DNA from: Conoideocrella luteorostrata
Taxonomy: Eukaryota > Ascomycota > Sordariomycetes > Hypocreales > Clavicipitaceae
Length of the DNA: 64,000 nucleotides
Direction: 5' to 3'
Assembly: GCA_032433595.1 (NCBI GenBank)
Contig: JASWJB010000130.1
Location: 45,171 to 109,170, forward strand
Part shown: in pieces, positions 1-10,774 of the stretch
Layout of the letters: every line of letters starts with the position of its first letter
How positions within the stretch are numbered: position 1 is the first letter of the stretch
Notes under the pieces: generated by a model
What the model was told of the DNA's origin: nothing
Database searches by the model: none
What the model saw: the letters and a program-made list of their open reading frames with translations, nothing else
Made by a program: the position numbers and the translations under genes

Positions 1-205
1 CGCTCCCGGCGCGCGCGGCAACTCTGCGGCGGGAAGCGCACAAAATACCGGCGGGATGGGGTTTTTTGCTCGAGTTGTAAGCGGAAAAGGGAGGAGGTTA
101 TGAGCAGAAAAAGGACCAAACTGTGGGCCGTCTCCTGTTACTAGGATGGAGACCTTGCAGTCTTTACTCTATTAGAGAGAGTAATTACTGCAAGTGACGT
201 AGTCC
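1..205 (+). repeat. Block E terminus plus hairpin core
   Basis: This is a GC-rich E block with GCGGCAACTCTGCGGCGGG near its start and a GGGCCGTCTCC end at about 129-139. It is followed by a core whose arms CTTGCAGT and ACTGCAAG flank TTACTCT/AGAGAGTAA. The same order occurs at 17,430-17,642. Here the inverted second arm is missing, and the core runs into an LTR-like end (GGATTCCAACA) at about 225-236. Non-coding. Confidence 0.75.
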
Positions 206-560
206 TCTTGGTGTGCTTGGCGGAAGGATTCCAACAGCTACCGGATGCCCACTGCGGTGGGGGCTTTAAAGATCTGGTAAAATTGTTAGTCAGACCTTCG
301 GCATGAAACATAAACCAGCTACATAGAGAAATACTCACGCCAATACTGGTACCTGCTACGAGACTTATCACAAACAAATCGATACCATTCAGACACATCC
401 ATTCAGCCGCAAATGATCTGAGTTAACCAAACCATGAAAAGCGAGATGCTTCTGGTGAACTCTTCGGCTCATTCTGGGGCAAGGATGGCATGAACTTCGG
501 TTTATCGTCCTTTGAAGGCGCCTTGTCCTACAATCGCCCTCCTACTAGTCAGGAGTTAGA
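206..560. other. Intergenic, LTR end fragment only
   Basis: Positions 206-236 resemble the 3' end of the window's LTR families, including GCTTGGCGGAAGGATTCCAAC. I see no convincing gene or RNA in the rest. Confidence 0.4.
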
Positions 561-564
561 AGAT

Positions 565-720
565 GTGCCAATGTCACAGGATTTCCCCTCTCCCAGGTGC
601 TGACAGCAGTAACAGCATCACCAGCAGCAGCAGCAGCGGCAGCATCATCATCACCAGCAGCATTATTATTAGCAGACTCATCTCTCACCCAAGTGCTAAC
701 AACAAAGCATATGCCGAAAT
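565..720 (-). repeat. Block B fragment, inverted
   Basis: CAG/CAT/CAC trinucleotide runs followed by TCTCACCCAAGTGCTAACAA match, in reverse complement, the GAT/GCT-rich B blocks and their 'TTAGCACTTGGGAGAG' motif seen at 28,480-28,550 and elsewhere. ORFs here arise from triplet repetition. Confidence 0.6.
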
Positions 721-969
721 TATTAATCGATACACAGATCGCAGACATGAGTTTGCAGAGTGCGGGCGTCGCGAGAGTTGCGTTGTCGTCAGGTCATCTC
801 TATCAAAAGTAGGCAGGCGCTCCCACCCTGCCAATATGGTCAGAAAACTAGGAATGTGGATGATAGAAAAAAAAAAATTAAAAAAAATTAAAAAAAAAAA
901 ATAAATTAGTGTATTTTTCTTTTTCTTCGGATGTGCTGGATGAATATACGATCCTTTCGTCTGCAGCGC

Positions 970-1396
970 GGCCATGATCCGCTACACGTGCAGGAGGACC
1001 ATCATCTGCCAGAGCATGGGGAGGGAGTGTGGGTGTACAGGACCGACGACATGTCCGACATCATCATCACCAAGTGTTGCATGTGCAAGAGCATCAACGG
1101 AGACACGAACGACTACTCGTACGAGACTGCGGAGACGCTCATGGAGACTCGTGAGTACACCACAACGGAGAGGTATCTGTCTCCCAACACCACCACATTT
1201 GATGAACAAGAAGATGGACACGTACATAGCCGTGGACAAGATCTTGAAGCCCATCCTGAACCACTGCACAGCCTGGAGCCTGGGCGCGGACCTGAACCTG
1301 GCCGTCTACCCGCACTCAGACTTCCTGGCGGACACGAACCCCAACATGTCGAAGATCATGAGCGTCAATGAGGACGGGTGCACGAGTAACCACTAG
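970..1396 (+). pseudogene. Frameshifted GC3-biased coding relic (unidentified), plus-strand member
   Basis: Codons here end almost always in G or C, unlike the neighbouring repeats. The best reading changes frame twice: one frame from about 974-1025, another from about 1029-1195, and the first again from about 1199 to the TAG at 1394-1396. Within each segment the protein looks natural and non-repetitive, with a CCMC cysteine motif in the middle segment. This suggests an ancient gene that gained two indels. I do not recognise the family. It ends tail-to-tail with the minus-strand relic, the stop codons overlapping at CTAG. Such compact convergence is common in DNA viruses and mobile elements, but nothing here identifies a virus. 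It could also be a displaced host gene fragment. Confidence 0.45.
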
Positions 1397-2480
1397 ATGT
1401 CACCACCACCACGTATGATCGAGTATGAGTACAGGAACACGATCTGCGGCATGTGCTCGAACAAGATCGTGCAGATGTACGGGGACAACGTCGGTCCAGG
1501 CCTCTCTCTGGCGATGTTGAGGATCTCGTCGCTGTCAAGGATCTGGTACGGGGTTGTGTCCTTGTAGTTGGCCACGTGCATGAGCATAGAGAGCTTGTTG
1601 TTTATGGCCACGTCCATGTACTCGCTGTTGCAGGAGGACCCGTCCGCGTACAGGAGTGTCACCAGACCCCTCGCCGTGCCTGTCATCTCGGTCCACCTCT
1701 CGCGCTTCTGGTTGTTCCACCACACGTCCACACGTTGCACTTTGGCCACGGGTTCGGACCCGGGCTGGTGACTGTGTTCACGCTGATGAACGAGTTACAG
1801 ATTGAGCCTATTGTAGTTCTCGATGCCCATGTGGCCGTGCCGGGTCTCGAAGAGCTCGTCGTCTGAGCACTTGAGGATGGTCTTGTGGCTGTTCTTGAAG
1901 ATCTTGCTGTTCTCGCACCCGTGCAGGCTGGTGTTCATGGACACGTGGAGGTACTGGGCCATGCGCAGAGATAACAACGTTGGTGGACGGGTCAATGTCG
2001 AATCGCATGGAGGAGGGGATAGGAGGCTCTGTTGAGTCGCATATTAGCATCTTATTCCTGTATTAAGTCCGGCAGACCATATTCTTTTTGCTTTTTCAGA
2101 GGGGAAACCACATCACATACGAAAGTGCAGAGTCCTGGAGATGTCCTCGATAGTCTGCTTGGGCTCGACCGTGACCGCGTCCTTGATCTTGTGTATGTCT
2201 CTGCCCGCGATGATGATCGGTCACCGCTTCGTGTCGAGGTTCCAGCCCAGGGTACATCTCGCTCAAGGCGTTGGTCAGATCGATCTGCGACTGGGTGAGC
2301 TCGCTGGCGTCCATGCTCATGTAGATGTAGACATTCATGTTGCGCGTCGTGTACGGATAGTCCGTGTTCCGGGACGACACATAGATTTTCTTGTAGATGA
2401 CACGATCCTGTACTAGAACATCTTCGCATCCACACTCGAGTCTGCAAACGCCATGTAGTACTGGTACACACGCCCGTCCT
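1393..2480 (-). pseudogene. Frameshifted GC3-biased coding relic (unidentified), minus-strand member
   Basis: Reading leftwards, natural-looking protein segments with strong GC3 bias lie at about 2470-2250, 2230-2130, 2030-1960, 1960-1800 and 1749-1393. Frame changes or stops separate them, for example near 2235, 1960 and 1798. The last segment is a clean 118-codon frame ending at 1393. It contains a tryptophan-rich WWNNQKRERW stretch, and the stop overlaps that of the plus-strand relic. The 5' side runs into ~75 bp repeat units from about 2500, so the true start is lost. I do not recognise the protein. The combination of codon bias, tail-to-tail overlap and several indels fits a decayed foreign insertion, but a host pseudogene is not excluded. 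Confidence 0.45.
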
Positions 2481-2499
2481 ACATCGGAGCGAGTATTCA

Positions 2500-3130
2500 A
2501 GGCTTCAATTCGCGGAAGATATACAGGCGCCTGATATCGCAAGTCAATCTGACGAGCTCGTTGAAACGTTCGCATGTCGGACGACGTATAGGCTGCAAGA
2601 AGCATCGGTAATGCAAGTTAGTAGACGAGCTCGCTGAAAGGTTCAAAACTCGGAACGTACAGGCGCCACAGGAGGCATTTGATCTCGCAAGTTAATCTAA
2701 AGACAATGATGGTGGTGGCCACTGGTTAGGATTCCAGTCAAGACGGTCACGGTAGTAGCGGCCTGGAGACGGAAAAGTCAGCTGATGATAATGATGATGC
2801 TACCGCTGCTGTTGATGGTGATGCCGTTGCTGTAGATATGGATGTTGCTACCTACAGAAGAAATGTCGCTGCTGCTGCTGATGATGATGATGCCAAGTCA
2901 ATTCAACGAGCTTGCTGGAAAGGCTTGAGTCTCAGAAGATGTACAGGCTACAAGGAGCTAGTTGACGGTGTAATTCTCGGAAGACGTATAGGTATCTGAT
3001 ATCGCAGGTCAATCTGACGAGCTCGTTCAAAGGTTCAATTCTCGGAAAACGAACACGTATCATATATCGCAAGTCAGCAAACGAGCTGAAGACGATCAAG
3101 ATGTTCAAGATACGATGATGGTGGCCACAG
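2500..3130 (+). repeat. Block A array (~75 bp units), interrupted
   Basis: Units carry GACGAGCTCGTTGAAA, TCTCGGAAGA(C)GTACAGGC and ATATCGCAAGTCAATCTGA. A short B-type stretch lies at about 2700-2890. The unit is close to a multiple of three, so long ORFs open on both strands without coding meaning. Confidence 0.75.
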
Positions 3131-3800
3131 GTCGGGACTCCGATCGGAATTCTCGTCAGGATTCTGGTCATAATAGTAGCGGTCGGGAGGGGAAAAGTCA
3201 GCCCTCGGGAGCGAGAAGAGTTAGCTAATAGATGTTGCTGCCGTTGCTACTGATGATGATGGAGCGGTCGGTAGAGGGAAAAGTTGGCACTTGAGAGAGG
3301 GGAAAAGTTAGCACTCGGCAGAGGCGAAAAGTTAGTACTCGGCGGGGGGGGGAAATTTACCTGCTGATGACGATGCCACCGCTGCTGCTACTGATGATGA
3401 TGCCGCTGTCGCTGATGACGATGTGCTGCTCATGCAAGAAATGTCGCTGCTACTGCTTGCTGCTGACGATGATAGCCACAGACCAGGATTCTGGTCACGA
3501 TATTTGCCCCGGGGAGAGGGAAATGTCAGCTGTTGATGGTGGTGCTGATGATGTTGCAGCTGCTGCTAAAGATGCTGCTGCTGTTGCTGCTGCTCATGTT
3601 GATGGCTACAGGCCAGGATTTCGGTCGGTAGAGTACCGGTCGGGAGGGGGAAAAGTCAACACGCGGGAGAGGGAAGAGTCAGCTGCTGATGATGATAATG
3701 ATGATTTTGCTGTTGCAGTTGATGACGATGATTCCGCTGCTGCTGTCAGCATTTGGGAGAGGGGAAAAATCAGCACTTGGGGGGGACCAGCGAGCGAGCA
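3120..3800 (+). repeat. Block B: trinucleotide-rich repeat
   Basis: Alternating GATGATGATG/CCGCTGCTGCT tracts sit between repeats of GGGAGAGGGGAAAAGTCAGC and of the 'GGATTCTGGTCACGAT' motif. All frames are open with D/A/M/L-rich products, so I do not call a gene. Confidence 0.75.
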
Positions 3801-4340
3801 ATCCGGGGCTGGTACGTAGCACAAGAGTAACACAACAGCATAGCATAACAACTAGGACACAAGATGAGATATTTCTCGGTGCAAAAGATGCACAAGAGCC
3901 CAGCGCATGAGTTGCAATAATAATCAGGGCGCGAAATAAAACACCCGGTGCGCAAACTACGAAAAACCGGTTCAAGTAGTCAGTAATCCATCCATTAGGG
4001 GGGGCTTACAAGCTACATGCAACACAACATAACAGAGCACAATAGCAACACGACAAGACAAAACTAAACCCAACGCAAAAGATGCACAAGAGCCTAGCAA
4101 ACAAGGTGTAATACAACGCAGGGCGCAAAATAATGCATCTAGTGCGTAATCTACGAAAAACCTGCTTGGTCGGGCCAGCGATTAGGGGCTCATAAGTAAC
4201 ATGCAACACAACTAGCAACAGCACAACAGCAACACAGCGAGACAAGGCCAAACCTGGTGCAAAAGATGTAAAAGAGCGTAGCGCACAGGGTTTAATAAAA
4301 ATTAAGGCATGAAATAAAATACCTGGCGTGCAATTTGGCG
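3780..4340 (+). repeat. Block C/D: three ~180 bp tandem units
   Basis: Three copies of about 180 bp each contain a 'CAACACAACATAACAGAGCA'-like stretch, then GCAAAAGATGCACAAGAGCC, then ACCTGGCGTGCAAT or ATCTACGAAAAACC. The first boundary carries GGGGACCAGCGA. No gene is supported. Confidence 0.7.
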
Positions 4341-4735
4341 GTGGCAGTGGCAGTGGCATTTCCTCTTCCTCTTCTTCTCTCTTAGATAACCTAGATTAGA
4401 TAAATTAAATTGTTTTATTACTATTTGCTTTACCTTTAGGTATTAATACCCTTATTATCTAAAGCCCTATACTTCCTAAAATAATACTATTTATAAGAGT
4501 AAATATAGAAAGCATAGGGGCTTTTCGCTTAATATTAAAAGATTCTTGCATAAAGCGGTAAGTAAAATAAAGCATTTAATTTAATTAAGTTTATCTAAGA
4601 AGAGAAGCAGAAGAAGAGGAGGAGGAATGTCCCCGAGCGCGCCGTATAAAAGAGGTACGCTAGGGTAGCCACGTGATCTTAACAAGGGATTCTAGCAGAA
4701 TCAGTGACAGGCTCAGTTAAGGTTGTGGCTAAACT
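4335..4735. repeat. Head-to-head LTR pair, AT-shifted (RIP-like) copy
   Basis: This aligns with 18,050-18,390. A minus-orientation LTR half ends near 4480 and a plus-orientation half starts near 4504. The second half holds GCGCGCCGTATAAAAGAGG (TATA-like) and a 'GGGATTCTAGCA' 3' end. Relative to the 18 kb copy, most differences are C-to-T or G-to-A; for example GGTATCAATACC reads GGTATTAATACC. This resembles RIP. Confidence 0.65.
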
Positions 4736-4789
4736 AGTCCCTAGAGTGTCGCGCCACTTGCCGCAGTAAATGTCTTCAAAACTAACTCT

Positions 4790-5425
4790 CTAGATGCAAG
4801 AGGGCCCTTTAGCGTTGGCCTCAACAGCAGCCGGCTTGGATTTGTTAGCCTTTGCAGCCGGCTCAGGTTTATGCGCATTAAAGCAGTCCTCAGCACTCTT
4901 GAATCGAGGCTCAACCTGCAGACCCTGCAGATAGTCTCGCATGGCTTGCTGATCATCAAAGCCCAAGCAGTATTTCTTAGTGCCACAGCTCTCATCCGTA
5001 TGCTCGAAAAAATTATCGCTCGCACTGCCGCAGTATCTGCCTCCATCACTGGCTTTTAGGATATAAGGAAGCTTTTTGGCGTTGGCCTCAACAGCAGCCG
5101 GCTTAGGTTCATGGGCATTAAAGCAGTCCTCAGCACTCTTGAATGAAGGCTCAGCCTGTAGATAGTCTCGCATGGCTCGCTGATCATCAAAGTCCGAGCA
5201 GAATTTTTTAGTGCCACAATTCTTATCCGTATGCTCGAACCAAGTATCGGGCCCCCCCTTGCCGCAGTATATGCCTCCATTGCTGGCTTTTTGGATATAA
5301 GGGAGCTTTTTGGCGTTGGCCTCAACAGCAGCCGGCTTGGATTTGTTGGCCTTAGAGGCAGTCAGCTCGGGGTGCGGCATAGCGCAAACTAAAGCAATAG
5401 CGCTGCCTAAAATCGCGAACTTCAT
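4790..5425 (-). CDS. Secreted cysteine-containing internal-repeat protein (effector-like), C-terminally truncated
   Basis: The chosen start gives 211 aa with a clear signal peptide (MKFAILGSAIALVCA). An upstream in-frame ATG at 5461 would spoil it. Two ~78-residue repeats follow, each starting at KPAAVEANAKKLPY and each with four cysteines (YCG, CG, FC or YC, EDCFN). A third repeat begins at KPAAVEANAKG but stops at a TAG. Beyond the stop the same frame continues with repeat-like residues (IYCGK) before fading, so the stop is a nonsense change in an ancestral third copy. A TATA-like box lies at 5575-5584 on the minus strand. Size, secretion and even cysteine number resemble fungal small secreted proteins. 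I recognise no named family, and no function can be assigned. Confidence 0.75.
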   Translation of the reverse strand: MKFAILGSAIALVCAMPHPELTASKANKSKPAAVEANAKKLPYIQKASNGGIYCGKGGPDTWFEHTDKNCGTKKFCSDFDDQRAMRDYLQAEPSFKSAEDCFNAHEPKPAAVEANAKKLPYILKASDGGRYCGSASDNFFEHTDESCGTKKYCLGFDDQQAMRDYLQGLQVEPRFKSAEDCFNAHKPEPAAKANKSKPAAVEANAKGPSCI

Positions 5426-5574
5426 TTTCAAATAGTGTAGAGTGGTAGAGTAAAAAAACAAAAAAAGGGGGTAAAGATAGAGGGGAGTAGAGGGAGGTAT
5501 TAACGTTGATTGACTGGTCGAGTGAGTATGAATTATCTGGACAGGACTTCAAGGACGTAAAGTAAAAGCTTAGT

Positions 5575-5584
5575 TATTTATATA
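5575..5584 (-). promoter_or_regulatory. TATA-like box upstream of the secreted repeat protein
   Basis: TATATAAATA on the minus strand, about 150 bp upstream of the ATG at 5425. It overlaps the left arm of a small inverted repeat (AAAAGCTTAGT near 5563 and ACTAAGCTTTT near 5658). Confidence 0.4.
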
Positions 5585-5589
5585 GAAAT

Positions 5590-6386
5590 ATCGATGCCGC
5601 TGTTATATCTTATGGTAGTATAATTGCAATATCTAGTCCTCTGTACATGACTCAGTTGACTAAGCTTTTATTAAAGTAATTTCCAAGTCAAGCTCATATT
5701 TTGGGTATTGTACCCAACGTGATATTCGCAACTTACAATCGCCCACGTGGTAACGGGAAATTTACTGCGGGTCGATTGGCCTCAACGACTCGGCGATGCC
5801 AAGTGAAAAATTCTTCGAGGTACATGCGCATTTGGCCCAAGAGTAACCAACACTGTTCCCACAGACCCAAATTTAGCATTGAATGGGTGGGGGGAATATT
5901 GTAGCCCCCCCCACCGAACGGGATTACCGACCGGAATGTTTACGATTCAGAGTTCATTGCCGGATTCTGGTACGTGCTGGAATTTACAAAATTGTAAGAG
6001 TTTTCAATTTCTAACTTAATATTGGCACTCAAACGGCCCTGACTAGCGGGACAATTATGCGCACTGGAAGGTGAAGATATTTTTCTTATTAAGCAAGATA
6101 GTGTACTTGACATAAACAGCACTACTTTGCAAGCATCATTCCACTTATTCAAATGCATGAATAAGTATTCGGACAACGGTTTCGTATCTATAGATTGCTT
6201 ATGCGTCGATATGTGTAATTAACCCGGAGTATAAGATTCAGCAGCAGTTTGCTCTTCAATGCTACGGAACTTTCATGTAATAACCAAAACGCTGTTTACT
6301 GCTTGTGTTCCATATAGACCATCCTCGATTTACATTACGCTCAACGCAGCACGACAAGACAGTCTAATCCTCTTGTCCTCATTGCC
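5590..6386. other. Intergenic region upstream of the subtilase
   Basis: Apart from the right arm of the small inverted repeat near 5658 and a CCCCCCCCACC run near 5905, I see no gene, RNA or repeat family here. It presumably holds the subtilase promoter. Confidence 0.4.
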
Positions 6387-8759
6387 ATGGTTTGTCTAGC
6401 CTTGTCGACCCTCGCATTGCTGCTCGCCACAACTGCCGTTGCCACAGCATCTGGCTCAGTGGCGAACAACAATAGCACGGAAGCCAATCATGATTCCAAT
6501 TACCAAGCGTACATCTTTGAGTGCGAGAGTGATCGGTATACTGAGCTCCTAGCCAATGTCGTAGAGGGGAAAGGGTGCCAAGTGCGCCATAAGTTCGACT
6601 CAAAGGTCTTCCGTGGCCTCTCGATGCAGCTGGGAAATAGTACCACATCCGACAACACAGTAGCCGAGATAAAAGCCATGAAGGGCATCAGGGGCATGTG
6701 GCCTTTGAAGATTTTAAAACATCATACTATCCAAGACAAGGTAGAGAATCAGCCGGTCCACAAGCCAAAGGAAGAAGGATGGCGTGGTCTTGATCAACGT
6801 GCTGCCGATACGGCATATCAATCCCGTTGGACTCATTTGATGACGAATGTGGATAAGCTGCACAATAAGGGATTCACAGGTAATGGCATCAAGATTGCAG
6901 TGGTTGACTCAGGTGTAAGCTCTCGTCCCCCGTCTCCGTAGGACCATCTCGTGTGCGTGAGCCTGACATTGATTCAAAGCCAACAACAATAGGTCAACTA
7001 CACACACCCAGCCCTAGGTGGTTGCTTCGGCAAAGGCTGCCGCGTTGCGTTTGGAGACAATTTCTCTAGCGACGGCAAAAAAGGCGATCCAATGGACTGC
7101 TATGACCATGGTACTGAGGTGGCTGGCATCTTGGGAGGACACTCGGCGAATGACAGCTTTATTGGTGCGGCGCCCAACGCCACGCTTATGGCTTACCGCG
7201 TTCTTGACTGTAATGGCGACGGAACAGAGGATAGCTTGATCGCAGGCTGGCTAAGGGCCGAGAAGGACGGAGCGCAAATCATTATTACTTCCTCGGGATT
7301 CCAAGGCGAGAATTGGGCACAGCGACCACTCGCCATGATCGCCTCCCGCATCTCCGCCGGCGGTGTTCCTTGCATTGGTAGCCTCGGCAACTCACAGGAA
7401 AAGGGTCTCTTTTATGCCATGAGCCCTGGTAGCGGCGATGGTGTGATTGCAGTCAACTCGTTCTCGAGCAGCTACGAAATATCAGAACTATCAGCACACG
7501 GGCCTACCTGGGACCTTGGCATTAAGCCTAATGTTGTCGTGCCAGGTCAAGGAGTTCCTGTGACGACGAAGCGTGGCGGCTACGGCTTCGATTCAGGTAC
7601 ATCGTTTGCTGGGCCGCTTGTTGCAGGAATTGTTGCTCTTGTCGCCGAGGCACGGGGTACTTTTGATCCTGTACGCATCAACAGCCTCCTTATGTCGACG
7701 GCTAAGCCACAGCGAGACGGCGTAGGGCTATTGACGGTAGCTCAATAAGGAGGCGGACTCGTTGACGCCTGGAGGGCTGCCGATGCTACCACTCTTGTGG
7801 AGCCTGCTAGCCTAGCATTCAACGATACGGACCACCGAGCTGCCTCTATCAGCCTTAAGATTACGAATCAGGCCAAATACGACATGACCTATCAGCTCTC
7901 CAACTTGACGGCCGCCACGTTGTATACGTTGGATGGCAGCGCCATCACTCCTAGTGAAAAAGAGGTCAGGAGCACTATCGAGGGCGAGCCCAATCAATCC
8001 GGAGCTGTTATCAAACTCAGCCGGAACTCCTTCACTCTGGGCCCCGGCCAATCAGCCACCGTGGATGTCTCGGCCGTGGAGCCCTCGGGACTTGATTCTG
8101 CGCGCCTGCCCTTGTGGTCCGGTTGGGTCGTTATTAGCGGTTCGGACGGCAGCAACCTGACCGTACCCTACCTCGGCTTGAGTGGTTCACTCCGATCCGC
8201 CGCTGTCATGGGCCATGATGCCCTTAGCGTCCGCAGTTTCAGTTATAAGAATTTCAAGACCATCCAGAAGAACTCAACCTTTATCTTCTTGGATCCAGTA
8301 TCAGGACAAAAGCCTGGCCGTCCAGCCAGTATGGAAATGTTTACTGACGACGAGGATATTTATCACGGAAACGTCTTCCTAACTCTTAGACTAGCTCTAG
8401 CTTCGCCCCAGGTGCGCATGGATATTGACATATGTCCACCCGAAAATACAACAACACAGAAAGTGTCGCCTGATGTGTCCATGAACTGCGTGCCAGGTTC
8501 TATTGTCATAGACTCTTACGGCATCAGGTCGATCGGCCAGATTGCCGGATTTCCCCAGTACTATGTTTCTCGAAACAAACCGATTCGAGGCGAATGGGAC
8601 GGTAGTTTCTCCAAGGGTAGATACGTTCCTCTCGGGAGGTATAAGATTGTGGCACGTGCTCTCGCAATCTTTGGCGATGCCAATAATGTATCCCACTGGC
8701 AAACTATCGAGTCCCCCATTCTATCTGCTTCCTACTTGCACAACTATATTGATGCGTAA
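6387..8759 (+). pseudogene. Secreted subtilisin-like protease (S8, large bacterial-type/Pr1C-like) with one in-frame stop
   Basis: A signal peptide (residues 1-~22) is followed by an I9-like propeptide and an S8 catalytic domain. Catalytic residues are visible: Asp174 (VVDSG), His215 (DHGTEVAG), the oxyanion Asn near 309 (SLGNS) and Ser380 (GTSFAGP). An Fn3-like C-terminal region continues to residue ~764. Exon 1 is 6387-6914, the intron 6915-6992 (GTAAGC...TAG, branch CTGAC), exon 2 from 6993. A TAA at 7746-7748 interrupts the frame exactly where the family has a Gln before GGGLVDAW. Both sides are in the same frame with no other damage, so a CAA-to-TAA change is the simplest cause. Entomopathogen Pr1C-type proteases share this layout. 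Either a young pseudogene, or a sequencing error in an intact gene. The family normally helps degrade host or environmental protein outside the cell. Confidence 0.8.
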
Positions 8760-9019
8760 TGAGCACTATGAGCAATTTTGGGCCGTTGGAAGATTGATAG
8801 GAATAGGAGGGTTACAATTCTGACTAAATTGAATGATATTGATCATCATGTTCAACTTCTTGAAGAGCCCGAAAGCCACCTATTTATTTATGTTACTTTA
8901 TAGGCCTCATATCCTCGTATTGCCCCGCACCCTCGTATTTTCAGCTTGACCAAATTTCTCCGAATCTAAACTCCAATTGACTAATTTGATCCGATAGATG
9001 TGACCGTGCGATAGGTTCT

Positions 9020-9228
9020 TGTTGGAATCCTGCTGCCAAGCACATCAAGGAGCATGGAGCGAGTCACATGGTCACCTTTCGGCCACGATATTTACACGGC
9101 GATATCGAGCCTCCCACTTTGACTTGTTTTCTTCTTCTTAGATAGACAGACAGACTTAATGAGTATATTGCATTTTGAAGCATTTGACCTAGATCACTTG
9201 CACAGCCCCCCCCCCTGTGCATCCCACA
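9020..9228 (-). mobile_element. Solo LTR, family 2
   Basis: It runs from TGTTGGAATCC to TGCATCCCACA and aligns along its length with the solo LTR at 44,976-45,175 in opposite orientation. Shared blocks include GGTCACCTT and CCACGATATTTA. No clear target-site duplication: flanks are GTTCT and CTTTC. Confidence 0.65.
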
Positions 9229-10048
9229 CTTTCACGCATATCGCTGTAAAGTTTGGGCTGCCTTGAACGTTGCACCGCTGCGCGCCTCCCGCTCTAACGC
9301 ATTATCGATGCTTTGCCGGATGCCCACCAACCCGGTTTGCCTCTGCCACGTGGGAATACAAAACATTATGGGACTGGCATTCAAATTTATCGCAGGCAGT
9401 GCATTAGTGCGGCACTAGCAGGTGAGCAAGAATTTTGTGCCACATACTGATGTGTGACGCCCTATCGATTTTTCTCTTATCCCAACGGTTCCTTGTAAAT
9501 GTTCTCTACATATTATAATCGACTGGATCATGCAATAGATAAGCCAGCTTTGTGTGGTCAGAGAATCACGAATGTACGTGGTCTCGGATTCATGACTAAT
9601 GAGCTGTGCGAAGTTGGGTCCAGAAACGAGGTTTGTCGGAGACCCCTGTTAAAGGACCAACTATTTTATGGAGACGCAATCTGGAGACAAGCTCGCTCGT
9701 CAATGCAACCGGCGGGTTAGAGTTAGAGTAGCCGGCTCCCAGTCGGACCTGGCGCTAGTCAGAAGCAACGCCCCCGCCCCAGAGAGCCTGCGTGCGTGCC
9801 TCCGGTCTGGATAACTACATAAACGCCTCGCCTTCGGCCTCGAGATTTGCACTTTTATCAATATACTAGCTCTTTTCGCCCTTTGTCGCATATTTTCCTA
9901 GGCGTTTTTCTGCTTTCCGCACTCTTTGAAATATCTACCAATTCGTTCTTTCGTTCTCTTTGGCAACTACACTCACCTATACCTTGCTGATTTAACGTTT
10001 AACTACCTCTTAAACGAATCTGTCTTTATATTTCTCGCAACTGCCGAA
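9229..10048. other. Intergenic region upstream of the GPI cell-wall gene
   Basis: No gene is supported. Pyrimidine-rich stretches at 9850-9960 are typical of fungal promoters and 5' UTRs and probably belong to the gene starting at 10,049. Confidence 0.4.
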
Positions 10049-10774
10049 ATGCGTTTCTCCGTCGCCGCTGTCCTGGCTTTTGCCGCTTTTGCTCTTGCGC
10101 AGGACCCATCTGCAGACTTCGACCCCGTGTTCAACCCCACGATGAATGAAGTTATCACCGCTGGCAAGCCTTTTACCATCACCTGGGATGCTATATCCAA
10201 GTATGCTGATGGTACCATCTCCATCGAATTGATCGGTGGTGCTACCCAGTCTACTCAACAGCATATTGACAATATTGCTTGTAAGTCCGACACGCAACTA
10301 TGATAAACCGTGATATGACCGCCCCCACCCCCCCCATAGCTCTAAGATGATGAATTATGGGGAAATACTTTGCTAACGATAAATGTAGCTGGCATTAAGA
10401 ATAAGGACAACTCTTACACCTGGAGCGTTGGTGCTGACCTTGGGGCTGAGAAGGTTTATGGTCTAGTCCTCAAACTTGAGAGCAACCCCAAGATCTTCCA
10501 GTTCTCCAACCCTTTCCAAATTAAGGGCTCCAATAAGAAGCCTGTCGGCAGCGATACCGTTGCTCCGTCTTCTTCCCCCACCATCCCCTCCTATACGTCG
10601 ACTGCCGCTGCTACTACTAGCAGCAGCAAGACCAAGCCCAACAGCACCTACGCCATTGGTAACAGCACCGCCACCAGCTCTATCGATTCCCCTGCGGCCA
10701 CTGCGGCCGCCTCTGCTATCCACGTTGGCTCTCTCGCCATTTTCGGTGTTATTACTGCCCTCCTTGTTCTGTAA
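10049..10774 (+). CDS. GPI-anchored Ser/Thr-rich cell-wall protein with Kre9/KNH-type domain
   Basis: The protein is 205 aa in two exons: 10,049-10,280 and 10,389-10,774. The intron begins GTAAGT and ends TGTAG. An earlier ATAG acceptor at about 10,340 would give a stop, so the later one is preferred. Residues 1-18 form a signal peptide (MRFSVAAVLAFAAFALAQ). Residues ~25-115 match the Kre9/KNH1 beta-sandwich family, with NPTMNEVITAGKPFTITWDA at the start and YTWSVGADLG later. A Ser/Thr/Ala-rich stalk follows, and the C-terminus is a hydrophobic GPI signal (GSLAIFGVITALLVL). Such proteins sit at the plasma membrane or in the cell wall and are linked in yeast to beta-1,6-glucan assembly; the exact role of the filamentous-fungal members is unclear. 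The start is fixed by the signal peptide. Confidence 0.9.

Noticed and set aside
7736..7811. An intron that would splice out the TAA in the subtilase
   Set aside because: GT and AG dinucleotides exist, but removal would delete the conserved GGGLVDAW segment. A nonsense change explains the data better.
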